Shown here piece after piece: positions 40,825 through 50,779 of a DNA stretch of 64,000 nucleotides; position 1 is the first letter of the stretch, and the number at the start of each line of letters is the position of its first letter. A program made the translations under genes and the position numbers. A model generated the notes under the pieces. It had not been told where the DNA came from. It did not search any database and saw only the letters and a program-made list of their open reading frames with translations. The stretch is from Pseudomonadota bacterium. Lineage in GTDB: Bacteria; Desulfobacterota; Desulfobulbia; Desulfobulbales; SURF-16. The stretch covers positions 1 to 64,000 of the forward strand of contig JAHIVT010000086.1 of the NCBI GenBank assembly GCA_018816555.1, given 5' to 3'.

Positions 40825-43548
40825 ATGAATGAACGCCGGAAAATAATAGCCATATTCAGTACGACAGTTTTTCTGCTCATCTCCCTGGTTGTCGGCGGAA
40901 GCATCTATTTCCTCCACAAAACAGCGGTACGTGAGCAGGGCATCCGGCTGCTGGAAATGACCATCAGCAGGGCGAATTTGATTGAAGCCCTGGTCAGGGA
41001 CATGAAAGCCCTTGCACCCCTCGACAGTCTGCCTGACGGTTTTGACATCAATAAGTTTCTGCTGGCCCTGAACCTGCGTGCCGGAGAGATTGCAGAACAG
41101 TCGGAACGCATGACCTCTTTTTTTGCAGACAAAAATGAAAAGAGGAGTAAGAGTCTGGAGTTTGTTATTGCCCGCAGGGTGGGTGAGAGGGTTTATTTTA
41201 TCAATTCCCGCGGCATGGAGATGCCCCCTGTGCCTTTGGCATCAGTCAGCCAAAAACCCATCGGCCAGGCCATCCAGGGCAAGACCGGGGTCAAGCAGGT
41301 TATTGATCATCAGGGGTTGCCGGTGCTGGTGGCCTTCACCCATATTGAGGGAACCGACTGGGGACTTGCCTCGAAAATCGCCATTGATGATATGCAGACC
41401 GCTTTCTTTAAGGCGAGTTTTTTATCCATCGGCGTCGCCCTGGTGCTCCTGTTGGTCGGGGCAACCGTTCTGCTGACCATTGTCAATCCGCTCATCTACA
41501 ACCTTGAATCGGCCCGGGACGAGGCGGCAGCCGCCAATCGCACCAAAAGCGAATTTCTGGCCAACATCAGTCACGAGATCAGGACGCCGATGAACGGCAT
41601 CATCGGCATGACCGATCTTGCCCTGCAGACTGATCTGAGCCAGGAACAGCGATCCTATCTCAATACGGTGCAAGGTTCGGCCAAGAACCTGCTCGGTCTG
41701 CTCAATGATATCCTCGATTTTTCCAAAATTGAGGCAGGCCAGCTGGAAATGGAAATCCTTCCCTTTGAACTGCGGGAAACCATTGAAACCTGTGTGCAGA
41801 CATTTGCCGCCCAGGCCCACGAAAAGGGGGTTGAACTCTTTTCCTATCTTCCTGCCGATCTGCCGGTGGAAATTGTCGGTGATCAGCTGCGGCTCAGTCA
41901 GATTCTCTTTAATCTGGTGGGCAATGCGGTGAAATTTACCCAGCAGGGTGAGATCGTCGTGCGGGTCGAGCAAGCGGAAGCTGATCCGGAGGATGATAAT
42001 ATGCTGGTCTATTATTTTTCCGTTTCCGATACCGGCATCGGCATCCCTGTGGACAAACAGGAAATGATCTTTGACACCTTCAGCCAGGCTGACAGTTCGG
42101 TGGCAAGGCTGCATGGCGGAACCGGCCTGGGCCTTTCCATTGTCAAGAAACTGGTGGAGATGATGGGCGGCACGATCCGGGTGGAAAGCACACCCGGCGG
42201 CGGCAGTATCTTTCGTTTCACCGCCCGTTTCCGTCGGGGCGTTGCGGTGAAAGAGCAGGCTGCATTCCATATTGATACATCGAAGCTCCCGGTGCTGGTG
42301 GTGGATGACAATGAAACAAATCGCTACATCCTCAAGGAATTTTTACGGGGCTGGAACTTCCCCGTGGCTGAGGCTGCCTCGGCCGAGGAGGCACGGCGTG
42401 AGGTGGACCGGGCAAACCGGACCTCCCAGCCGTACAGGCTTCTGATTCTCGATTATCGCATGGCCGGGCTCAATGGCCTTGAACTGGCCGAACAGCTTGT
42501 CGAAAGCCTGGGTGAAGCCATGATGCCTTTCATTCTTCTTTCCTCCTCGGTGGAAAGAGGCATTTCCAAAAAGTGCCAGGAACTCGCCGGATGCTTTTTT
42601 CTGATGAAGCCCTTTAAAAAGGAAGAGCTGGCCCGCTGCATCCGTTTTGCCGTGAGTGGCCGACAACCGGAAGATATCCGGGAGAAGAGAAGAGACCAGG
42701 AGCAAATTGCCGGGAAGGTGAACATTCTGCTGGTGGAGGACCACTCCATTAACCGGGAGTTGGCCGGAATTCTGCTTGCCAAGCGAGGATACCAGGTGTT
42801 TGAGGCTGAGGATGGGGTTGCGGCGCTTCGTTTTCTGGTGGGAAACAGCATTGATCTTGTGCTGATGGATGTGCAGATGCCGTTGCTGGACGGTTTATCA
42901 GCAACAAAGATTATCCGTCTCTGTGAGGAAAGAAGGTTGGATGAAGCCCAGGAGCTTTTTCCTTTTCTGGCAGAAGGGGAAAACGCAGGACTGGTCGAGA
43001 AAATCTGCGATGTCTATGGTGGTGGTCATCTGCCGGTGGTGGCCATGACCGCCCATGCCATGCAGAAAGACAGGCAGCAGTGTCTTGAGATGGGCATGGA
43101 TGACTATCTGACCAAGCCGTTCAATGCCCAGGCGCTGTATGGGGTGCTTGACAAATTAACCGGTGCAGGTCCCGGCGGGCCGCTGGAGGTTACGACCACA
43201 CAGCCGCAAGAGTTGCCGGCCCCCGCCACGGTGCTGGAGGGCGTGCAGCTCAAACTCCAGCAGCAATATAACTTGAAGCCGGAAAAGATCAGAGATATTG
43301 TCAAAATCACGGTGAAAAGCTTGCAGGATCATCTTGAGGAGGCGGAACGGGCAGAGGCCGCCGGCGACTTGGTTGCGCTCAATTTCGCGGCCCACGCCAT
43401 GAAGGGCATTCTCCTGAATTTCTCCCTTGATGATCTGGCCCGCATGGCAAACGAGGTGGAAAGTGCCGCCATGCGCAAGGAGGAGGCACCGTTTAAGGTG
43501 ATGCTGGCCGAACTGCGCAAAAATCTGGAAGTATTTTTTGCCGAATAG
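40825..43548 (+). CDS. Hybrid sensor histidine kinase (sensor-HisKA-HATPase-REC-REC-Hpt)
   Basis: [45 protein letters not shown], receivers [16 protein letters not shown] and [15 protein letters not shown], Hpt [11 protein letters not shown]. Confidence 0.95.
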   Translation: MNERRKIIAIFSTTVFLLISLVVGGSIYFLHKTAVREQGIRLLEMTISRANLIEALVRDMKALAPLDSLPDGFDINKFLLALNLRAGEIAEQSERMTSFFADKNEKRSKSLEFVIARRVGERVYFINSRGMEMPPVPLASVSQKPIGQAIQGKTGVKQVIDHQGLPVLVAFTHIEGTDWGLASKIAIDDMQTAFFKASFLSIGVALVLLLVGATVLLTIVNPLIYNLESARDEAAAANRTKSEFLANISHEIRTPMNGIIGMTDLALQTDLSQEQRSYLNTVQGSAKNLLGLLNDILDFSKIEAGQLEMEILPFELRETIETCVQTFAAQAHEKGVELFSYLPADLPVEIVGDQLRLSQILFNLVGNAVKFTQQGEIVVRVEQAEADPEDDNMLVYYFSVSDTGIGIPVDKQEMIFDTFSQADSSVARLHGGTGLGLSIVKKLVEMMGGTIRVESTPGGGSIFRFTARFRRGVAVKEQAAFHIDTSKLPVLVVDDNETNRYILKEFLRGWNFPVAEAASAEEARREVDRANRTSQPYRLLILDYRMAGLNGLELAEQLVESLGEAMMPFILLSSSVERGISKKCQELAGCFFLMKPFKKEELARCIRFAVSGRQPEDIREKRRDQEQIAGKVNILLVEDHSINRELAGILLAKRGYQVFEAEDGVAALRFLVGNSIDLVLMDVQMPLLDGLSATKIIRLCEERRLDEAQELFPFLAEGENAGLVEKICDVYGGGHLPVVAMTAHAMQKDRQQCLEMGMDDYLTKPFNAQALYGVLDKLTGAGPGGPLEVTTTQPQELPAPATVLEGVQLKLQQQYNLKPEKIRDIVKITVKSLQDHLEEAERAEAAGDLVALNFAAHAMKGILLNFSLDDLARMANEVESAAMRKEEAPFKVMLAELRKNLEVFFAE

Positions 43549-43716
43549 GGTAGAATGACCACTGGAAAGTCGTTTGGTTCCGCTGACATCGGTGGTCTTG
43601 CATGGCCGGGGCAACAGGGTTTGGCTGGACAGCAGGCCTCCAGCGATCATGCAGGTATCCGGCAGGAGCAACGGGCAGCTTTATTTTAATGAGACGTCAA
43701 GGCGAGAGATTCCTTT

Positions 43717-45180
43717 GTGACGAGACAGGCGGCAGAACTCAGATATGCAGTCCGTTTGCGGGTGGTTTTCAAGTATTTCGGGCAACTGTGTCTGGTGCTT
43801 GCGGCGTTGACTGTTGTGACGTTGCTGGTGTCCGTATTTTTCGGTGAGAGGGATATCAGCCTGCGTTATGCCATGGTGGTTGCCGTGCTCATTGCGCTGG
43901 GAGCCGCCTTTTCCCGCCTGCCGGCGCCGTCCAGTGTCCAGCCTAATGAAGGCATGGTGCTGGTGGCTCTCATGTTTCTCTTCACCCCACTCATGATGGT
44001 TTATCCGATGATGGCCGCGGGAATGGGCTTTGTCGACGCCCTTTTTGAGGCCATCTCCGGGGTGACCACAACAGGGCTGAGTACCATGGCGACCCTTACC
44101 GGGGCCCCTGCCACCTTTCTCTTTTCCCGGGCCTGGATGCAGTGGTATGGCGGTCTGGGCATCGTCATCCTCTCCCTGGGACTGGCCATGCAACCTGGTC
44201 TGGTGGCCAAAGGGCTGGCTGTTACCGAGGCCGAGGCCCATGATTTGGTTGGCGGCACAAGAGCCCATGCCCGGCGGGTCATGAAGGTCTATGTCGCCTT
44301 GACCGTTATCGGCATTCTGGGTGCGTTGCTGGTTGGGGTCAGTCTGTTTGATGCGGTGCTGTATACCTTTTCTGCCGTCTCCACCGGAGGGTTTGCCCCA
44401 TACGACTCCAGTCTCGGCGTCTTCGGCTGGCCTGCCCAGCTGTGGGTCAGCCTGCTCTGTCTGTCTGGGGCTGTTTCCCTGGGCTTCTACCACCGGATAT
44501 ACCGGCAAAGACACCTGATGCTCGGGGATTTCTCCCAGGCGCGGGCCCTGCTGGTTGCCGGACTGGTCATTTCACTGTTCCTGGGCGCAAGCATGCGCTT
44601 TGGAAGTGACATGCCCTGGGCAACAGTACTGCACCATGCGCCGGTGTTGGCCGTCTCAGCCCAGACGACCGCGGGTTTTGCTTCCACGCCGTGTTCGCAG
44701 CTGAATGCCGGCTCCAAGCTGATCCTCATCTTTTCCATGCTGGTGGGGGGAGGCGTGGGCTCCACTGCCGGTGGTTTTAAACTGTTGCGCCTGCTGATTG
44801 CGCTAAGCGTTTTTCGTTTTATCCTCCTGCGGACCTGTCTGCCGCAGCATGCCGTGGTCGAACCGCGGCTGGAGGGTCGTATTCTGGAGGGAAAGGAGAT
44901 TCAGGAGGCGCTGCTGCTCATTCTGCTGTTTGTCGCGGTTGTGGCGCTCTCCTGGCTGGTTTTTGTGGCAATGGGGTTTGATCCCCTTGACTCATTGTTT
45001 GAGGTGGCTTCGGCCACCGGGACAGTTGGGCTTTCCGTTGGCATAACAAATTCAGCCTTGCCCGCCCTGCTCAAGGGTGTTTTGTGCGTTGACATGCTCA
45101 TGGGCAGGCTGGAAATCATCGCCTGGCTGGTGTTGCTCTATCCGGGCACATGGTTTGGCAGAAGAATGGAGGTCAAATGA
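43717..45180 (+). CDS. trkH: Trk-type potassium uptake membrane protein
   Basis: FVDALFEAISGVTTTGLSTM, FSAVSTGGFAPYDSS, LVGGGVGSTAGGFKLLR, FEVASATGTVGLSVG selectivity-filter repeats. Confidence 0.94.
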   Translation: MTRQAAELRYAVRLRVVFKYFGQLCLVLAALTVVTLLVSVFFGERDISLRYAMVVAVLIALGAAFSRLPAPSSVQPNEGMVLVALMFLFTPLMMVYPMMAAGMGFVDALFEAISGVTTTGLSTMATLTGAPATFLFSRAWMQWYGGLGIVILSLGLAMQPGLVAKGLAVTEAEAHDLVGGTRAHARRVMKVYVALTVIGILGALLVGVSLFDAVLYTFSAVSTGGFAPYDSSLGVFGWPAQLWVSLLCLSGAVSLGFYHRIYRQRHLMLGDFSQARALLVAGLVISLFLGASMRFGSDMPWATVLHHAPVLAVSAQTTAGFASTPCSQLNAGSKLILIFSMLVGGGVGSTAGGFKLLRLLIALSVFRFILLRTCLPQHAVVEPRLEGRILEGKEIQEALLLILLFVAVVALSWLVFVAMGFDPLDSLFEVASATGTVGLSVGITNSALPALLKGVLCVDMLMGRLEIIAWLVLLYPGTWFGRRMEVK

Positions 45181-45860
45181 GAATTGTTTTTGTCGGAGCA
45201 GGCGAGGTGAGCATTGGCACCGCCAAGGCACTGATCAGTAAGGGGCACGAGGTGGTCATCATCGAGACCGACAAGGTGAAGATCAGCGAGCTGTCCTCTC
45301 AGCTGGATTGCAGTTTTTTACAGGGGGATGGCAGCAGGCCGGACATTCTGCGGGAGGTAAATCCCGAACAGACAGACGTACTGGTCTGCCTGTCCAACAG
45401 CGAACAGGCAAATGTCATCGCCAGTCTGGTGGGACGTTCTCTCGGTTTCAAACGGGTGGTGACAAGTATTGCCGATCCACAGTTTGAGAGCATCTGTCTG
45501 GAACTGGGGCTGAAGGATACCATTATTCCTTCCCGCACCATCAGCCGCCATTTGGAGGACATGATCAGCGGCGTGGAGAACCTCGAATTGTCAGTGGTCA
45601 TCAAGGATGAGGCCAGGTTTTTCACCCTGATTGCCAGAGAAGAGGATGCGGTGACCGCCAGGGAATTGAAACTGCCGGCGGAGGCCAAGGTCATCTGTTA
45701 TTATCGTGATGACAAGTTTTCCCATGCCGACGAGGAAACGAAATTCCGCAAGGGGGATGAACTGATCATATTGACGCACAGCAAAAATATTCCCGCCTTG
45801 CAGGAACGCTGGCAGGCAAAACCCATGGACAAGACCGGGGCTGACTCAGCAGATCAGTAG
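45177..45860 (+). CDS. trkA: TrkA-type potassium uptake regulatory protein (RCK_N/RCK_C)
   Basis: MRIVFVGAGEVSIGTAKALISKGHEVVIIETDKVKI Rossmann fold; ATGA overlap with trkH. Confidence 0.94.
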   Translation: MRIVFVGAGEVSIGTAKALISKGHEVVIIETDKVKISELSSQLDCSFLQGDGSRPDILREVNPEQTDVLVCLSNSEQANVIASLVGRSLGFKRVVTSIADPQFESICLELGLKDTIIPSRTISRHLEDMISGVENLELSVVIKDEARFFTLIAREEDAVTARELKLPAEAKVICYYRDDKFSHADEETKFRKGDELIILTHSKNIPALQERWQAKPMDKTGADSADQ

Positions 45861-46153
45861 CAGGCCGGAGTAGGCGGTCAGCCTGTATGGCGTTGTTACC
45901 CGTCCGGACTGTGCGGGCGTGACCGCTCATCTTCATTAAGTTTTCTCTGAAAGGCTACCTTATAAAATCAGGCATCTGGTTTGAGGACGAGAAACGGAAA
46001 AAATAATTTCTTTCATTAGTAGTAGCCTTAAATTGCTGCATGCAGAAGGATTTTTGAGATTAGATGTGGCGAGATTAAGTCGCAGCCGACTAATGTCCTC
46101 TCAACAGTTTGTCAAAATTTCCGGCACCAACTCTAAATCGACACCTTCCAGTT

Positions 46154-48394
46154 TCATGAACATGAATTCTCTTCGATGTGTAGTTTTTCGTTCATATTTC
46201 TTTCCTGCAATATCTTCCATACTTCACCGTTCTCAACTATTTCAATAAAATGCTGAACTGTAAAACCACAAGGAAACAGGTCGTCTTCTGGAAAGTTCTT
46301 CTCTAGCAACAAATTACCACTCAGTAGTTGTCGTTCATTCCTCAAAATTACAACCAGTCCTTCTAAAGAAACCTTCAGATATCCATCGACAATTTCCTGA
46401 TCATATTCAATCGAAGTGTCCACAATCCATGCATGAATTTTCACATTTTTTTCCACAGATGATAACCGTAAGTTTGAGAGTAAAGTCTCATCACTTTCAA
46501 TTGCATGCCGAACAGCAATTTGTTTACGATGTAGCTGCTGGGCTGCCTTTCGTAAAGTGGTCGTTCTATGAATCCAGGCCTCCTGCCTTGTCTTCCTCAA
46601 ATATGTTGATTTTACTTCTAAAATAAAAAGATGATTACCCTGGTAGCAAATCAGATCTACCTCCCCTGGATCAAAATCATCAATCACTTCTGGTTGATAT
46701 GCCTGTATAACGGCAAACCCTCTACTCCTGAATAAATCACCTAGTCGTGATTCAATACGATGGGTCTCATCCTTACGACCTTTTCGTCTGCATCCTATCC
46801 TTCGTAAATTATTTACCGCAGCGGTCAAGTTGTTCTGAGAGGCCATTAGCCACGGCAACTGAAATCCATATCTCCCCAGTTGAATGATCGGTTGCTCATT
46901 CAATTCAGGTGTCGGCATATTGGGAACTCTGGTTAGATTAACCTTCAGCTCTAGAAGATCATTTGTCCAGAACTCCAAAATTGCTTTTGCTGCATTGATA
47001 TCACCCTCTGGATATCGTTCCGAAACCGTCCAAGACTTTATACGTTCAACCTTCTTCGATGGTTCTGTCCAGGTTAAAGGGAAACGGTTTTCTCCTGTAG
47101 CAATACCTTCCATCATTAAATGGGATAACGCTGCAATCCAGTTACCTGATTCCTGCAAATTCTCCTGAAACTTCGCAATATATGATATGTTGAAAAATGC
47201 CGTCATGAGTTCGAGAGAGTGTATCGCTTTAAACAGATCAACCTGTGTACCATTAGGCAAGGAAATCTCCGATTCTAGCCCAAATACTTCACCCAACTGA
47301 AGATACACCTGGCATGCCTTGATATAGGCAAAACGATTAAACTCATCGTTTTCTGGCAACCCAAACTGCTGATTGGACATATCTGACTGTGAGTATTCGA
47401 GCACGGCCCTGTTGAACCAATAACCGTGAAGTGCAGATAGTTTCCTGCCGTTGAAATCCCAATCTGATTCTGCCGGAATGTCAATCGGGTAAATGGTTAG
47501 GTGATTTCCATCAAATCGATATCGGTAATCGTCGTCAAAACAAAATTCATAGATTGTTCCATGTAAGAAATCATTCTTTTTCACTACAGACGATATTAGC
47601 TTGCTGAATTGCTGCAATATTTCAAAACATCGTGATGGTGGCCTTTCGCCTGGTAATAACAGCGGCATCAGGTGCTGTTTCAGAGACTTCGCTAAAAATC
47701 GCTCATTTAGTCGTAGATCGTTCTCTGGCCTGCTTTTGAGCTTCCATATGAGAAGTTCACCCAATGCGTCCCAAACGCTTTGATGGTGTGTATCCCAATC
47801 TTCGTTAACGTGATGTAAATCGGATCGATTGGGCACTAAATTCTGAAAAGTGAACAAGCTCCCGTATAGCAGATACTCAAATATTGTCAACTCATCCAGT
47901 TTCTTTTGGAGATCAAAAATAAGATTGTTGTGCTGATGCAGTTCCTTACAGAGTAGCTGGCAAACTTTTATGAACTGAAGAAAATCAGAATTCCTATCGT
48001 TGGCTATCGAAAGAATACCTGTCCATGGCTGCGAATCTGGTTGAAGGAAAACTTGGGAATATCGTATCCCACGTTTAAGCGTCTCTGGTTCTGTCTCAAG
48101 TAAGCGCTGGAATAATTTTTCATTTGCTAAGCCCAGATGCAGCGAACGGCCGAGTGCAAATGAAATGACATCAGACGAATAATTGGTTTCAGTTACTGTT
48201 TCCCAGAAGGAGCATTCCCATAATGCAGCGGTTCGAACCTGTTGAGTATAGCCACTTTTTACAGGCCTGCCATCGAGGTAAAAGTGAGCGCAGGCTTCGG
48301 CAGCCAGTTTTTGGGAGCCAGTTGCCTTGAGATTAACTTGAAAAAACTTCTCATACGCCTGTCTGCACTGCTCAACCGTAGTAACAGAGGTCAT
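46154..48394 (-). CDS. Large uncharacterised protein with C-terminal PD-(D/E)XK-like nuclease motif
   Basis: 746 aa; FDPGEVDLICYQGNHLFILEVKSTYLRKTRQEAWIHRTTTLRKAAQQLHRKQIAVRHAIE: acidic residue then E-V-K with downstream helix, as in NERD/restriction-like nucleases; AT-rich island. Confidence 0.75.
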   Translation of the reverse strand: MTSVTTVEQCRQAYEKFFQVNLKATGSQKLAAEACAHFYLDGRPVKSGYTQQVRTAALWECSFWETVTETNYSSDVISFALGRSLHLGLANEKLFQRLLETEPETLKRGIRYSQVFLQPDSQPWTGILSIANDRNSDFLQFIKVCQLLCKELHQHNNLIFDLQKKLDELTIFEYLLYGSLFTFQNLVPNRSDLHHVNEDWDTHHQSVWDALGELLIWKLKSRPENDLRLNERFLAKSLKQHLMPLLLPGERPPSRCFEILQQFSKLISSVVKKNDFLHGTIYEFCFDDDYRYRFDGNHLTIYPIDIPAESDWDFNGRKLSALHGYWFNRAVLEYSQSDMSNQQFGLPENDEFNRFAYIKACQVYLQLGEVFGLESEISLPNGTQVDLFKAIHSLELMTAFFNISYIAKFQENLQESGNWIAALSHLMMEGIATGENRFPLTWTEPSKKVERIKSWTVSERYPEGDINAAKAILEFWTNDLLELKVNLTRVPNMPTPELNEQPIIQLGRYGFQLPWLMASQNNLTAAVNNLRRIGCRRKGRKDETHRIESRLGDLFRSRGFAVIQAYQPEVIDDFDPGEVDLICYQGNHLFILEVKSTYLRKTRQEAWIHRTTTLRKAAQQLHRKQIAVRHAIESDETLLSNLRLSSVEKNVKIHAWIVDTSIEYDQEIVDGYLKVSLEGLVVILRNERQLLSGNLLLEKNFPEDDLFPCGFTVQHFIEIVENGEVWKILQERNMNEKLHIEENSCS

Positions 48395-48815
48395 TAAAAT
48401 TGATTTTGCAATGGATTATGGAACGCCAACTCTGCCCCCCAAGATTTCAGAAATTCGAAAAAGTAACATTCGTGGTTAATAGAGCATAAGTATATCACTG
48501 GAGATTATTATGTCCTTTCCTTTCTTGCGTAAGCACTAAAATTGAAACTATTCCTGATGATCTTCGGAAAGGCTGGCGAGAGGCAGGCACGCCAATGATT
48601 CCAAGTCGGCGATGAACAGTAGGCATGTAAACCTGAGGGTAGTTTGATATTTTAAGATGTTCGATGGGGTAATCTTAAGAGATAATCGCGGTGCTGACCG
48701 GCGGCGAAGCCGCCAGGAACGACCTGCATCGCCAGCAGCCCACCCGAACTTGCCGCGTCAACGCCGCCGCGCTTCTTGCCGTCTGTGAATGCAATTGTTA
48801 GTTTTTTTCTTTTTG

Positions 48816-49295
48816 TTATAATAACTTATCATCTACGTAAGATCTAAAAGAAGAAGGGTGGAAATGCTTTACTTCTTCCCATCGGCTTCGGACAAAAGGT
48901 AGAGAAAATAAATCAGCTGCATCTTTAGCGAAATTTTCGAAATTAATATTTTCAATCATTGAATTTTTATAGTCGAGAAAAATCCTTAATGTATGATTGA
49001 TTAGCATTGTGGCTAGCATTTGTTGCCTAGCCTCTTCTTTGTCCATATTGACACTGGACGAAAAAACTTTTAGCAATTCATCGTTTTTAATAATTTCGAG
49101 GTATAGATCACGGTGAGCATTAATTATTGAATGTTGTATCGAGCTAGAGCTTATTAAAGATTGTTTTTTTAGCTCAAGTTGCATAAGCTCGACAGTCCTT
49201 TTAGTGGTAGACCATAATAGGAATGTGCCAAAAGTGTAAACTGCCGTACATATAGCAATAAAAACTGTACTTATCTCACTTGCATTCACTGCCAA
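48816..49295 (-). CDS. Small membrane-anchored protein, DUF6082-like by recall
   Basis: N-terminal TM (VFIAICTAVYTFGTFLLWSTT) then helical domain SIQHSIINAHRDLYLEIIKNDELLKVF...TMLINHTLRIFLDYKN...LFSLPFVRSRWEEVK; overlaps next gene by 20 nt. Confidence 0.6.
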   Translation of the reverse strand: MAVNASEISTVFIAICTAVYTFGTFLLWSTTKRTVELMQLELKKQSLISSSSIQHSIINAHRDLYLEIIKNDELLKVFSSSVNMDKEEARQQMLATMLINHTLRIFLDYKNSMIENINFENFAKDAADLFSLPFVRSRWEEVKHFHPSSFRSYVDDKLL

Positions 49296-49863
49296 GCCCC
49301 CATATTTCTGTTTCTCTTATTGGCGTTGACAATGAAATAGTTTCTTCTTTTAATTTTACATAGCTTTCAATTAAGCTGTCTGGCACTTTATTGATACCTA
49401 AAAATGTCCCTATGAAATCATACTCAAGCAAGTAACATTCTTGGTCGTCAAAGAGCCAATAATCTTTCAAAATAGGTACACTAGTTTTAAATGAAGGAAG
49501 TGTGTTAGTTATTATTACGGAAATATCTTCACCTGCATTTTGACTAGCATGATACCCCCATGCAACCTCATATTTTAAATATGTTGAGAAAGGCTTTCTG
49601 GCCAACCTTACTCTTTTCATTTTTGCCTCTCTCTCGCAAGCCTCATTGATTATCCCAACCCAATCTTCGTTAGCATTCAGTGGAGGAGGCTCGCCTTTTA
49701 AAAATTTCTGATATTCCTCTAACTCACCGGATACATTATATATGTCAAGCATTTCTAGTCTGAATGCATTATTTGAAAATTTAGAAAAGCAATTAAAAAA
49801 ACTGGTAATATCTACAGGTTTAAGACTCTTGAAAATTTCAATTGGCTCCATACCTAATCCCAT
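49276..49863 (-). CDS. DUF6879-like protein by recall
   Basis: FRLEMLDIYNVSGELEEYQKFLKGEPPPLNANEDWVGIINEACEREAKMKRVRLARKPFSTYLKYEVAWGYHASQNAGEDISVI...DYWLFDDQECYLLEYDFIGTFLG. Confidence 0.7.
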   Translation of the reverse strand: MGLGMEPIEIFKSLKPVDITSFFNCFSKFSNNAFRLEMLDIYNVSGELEEYQKFLKGEPPPLNANEDWVGIINEACEREAKMKRVRLARKPFSTYLKYEVAWGYHASQNAGEDISVIITNTLPSFKTSVPILKDYWLFDDQECYLLEYDFIGTFLGINKVPDSLIESYVKLKEETISLSTPIRETEIWGLGSECK

Positions 49864-49925
49864 ATCTATGGCTTTGCAAAAAACGACAAGGGGGCAGATT
49901 TAGGTTGCCCCCTTGTCCCTGTTGC

Positions 49926-50156
49926 TTATTTCATATTCTGAATCAAGTTTTTCAGCAATTCTTCTGTAACCTCAACAACCGTTTCATTTTCTGGAGGGTT
50001 AATGGTTTCTGTGATATTGCTGTCAACAATGACACCCTGGACAAAAAAACGACCGTCTTTACTTTTGTAGATCGTGGGGCATATTCCACCTTTACATATT
50101 CTTGGGCCACCACTATTGTTATAAGCGATCACTTCCAATTCAATTTTTGATTTCAT
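49926..50156 (-). CDS. 76-aa protein upstream of the DUF6879-like gene
   Basis: MKSKIELEVIAYNNSGGPRICKGGICPTIYKSKDGRFFVQGVIVDSNITETINPPENETVVEVTEELLKNLIQNMK; GGAGGC RBS; two Cys. Confidence 0.7.
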   Translation of the reverse strand: MKSKIELEVIAYNNSGGPRICKGGICPTIYKSKDGRFFVQGVIVDSNITETINPPENETVVEVTEELLKNLIQNMK

Positions 50157-50419
50157 TATGCCTCCTATATTTTATGTTTCTGTGTAGCAGGTCAATTTGA
50201 CCCATGTTTCTTTTTTAGAACTCACGTCCCGAGTTGAGCGGCGCGCCACCTATATTATTATCTAGCGCGAGATAATATCAAACCATCACTGAACATCCAA
50301 TTCCGGCTACACCCCCCCCAAAAAAGCACTCCCCAAATCGTGTCATTTGGCAATATCGGGACAATGTTTTGGTATTATTACCTATCCTGACAATCTTTAC
50401 AAAATGATGGAGCATATGC

Positions 50420-50524
50420 AAATATGGCAAATTGTCGCGGCTATTTATGAAATACACAAATCGGGAGATTAGAATTGGAAATCTAATGCATTGAATGGAA
50501 AAGGGAATTTAAGATGTTTCCTGA
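50420..50524 (-). repeat. ~105-bp element (copy B) homologous to 18765..18867
   Basis: See copy A; lies upstream of the three-gene cassette on the same strand. Confidence 0.65.
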
Positions 50525-50664
50525 AAAGGTCTTGGCAAGCTGTCAGCTGGATAGTTTCCGAAATTATGTATAACCTCTGAATGCCCTGCCACTTCGGCTT
50601 AGCAAGCTGTCCATTTCATCTTGTCCTCCTGCGTGGAATTAAGCATAACGTGTCGCTGTTGAGA

Positions 50665-50704
50665 TTTAAGCATAAAATGGCAAAACCATTGGTTTATGCT
50701 TAAA
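50665..50704. repeat. Inverted repeat TTTAAGCATAAA ... TTTATGCTTAAA
   Basis: Perfect 12-bp arms plus inner ATGG/CCAT; a third TTAAGCATAA lies at 50639-50648. Confidence 0.7.
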
Positions 50705-50779
50705 CCCACAGCATAGGGAGCATTATTGTTTTTTTCGCGATAAAGTAATCGGGCCAGAGAGCAATTTTTGAAGATGCCT

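Noticed and set aside
42841-43070. Extra ~30 aa in the second receiver of the 40825..43548 hybrid kinase
   Set aside because: Between IIRLCEERR and [13 protein letters not shown]; looks like a lineage-specific loop in a normal receiver, not a frameshift or new domain.
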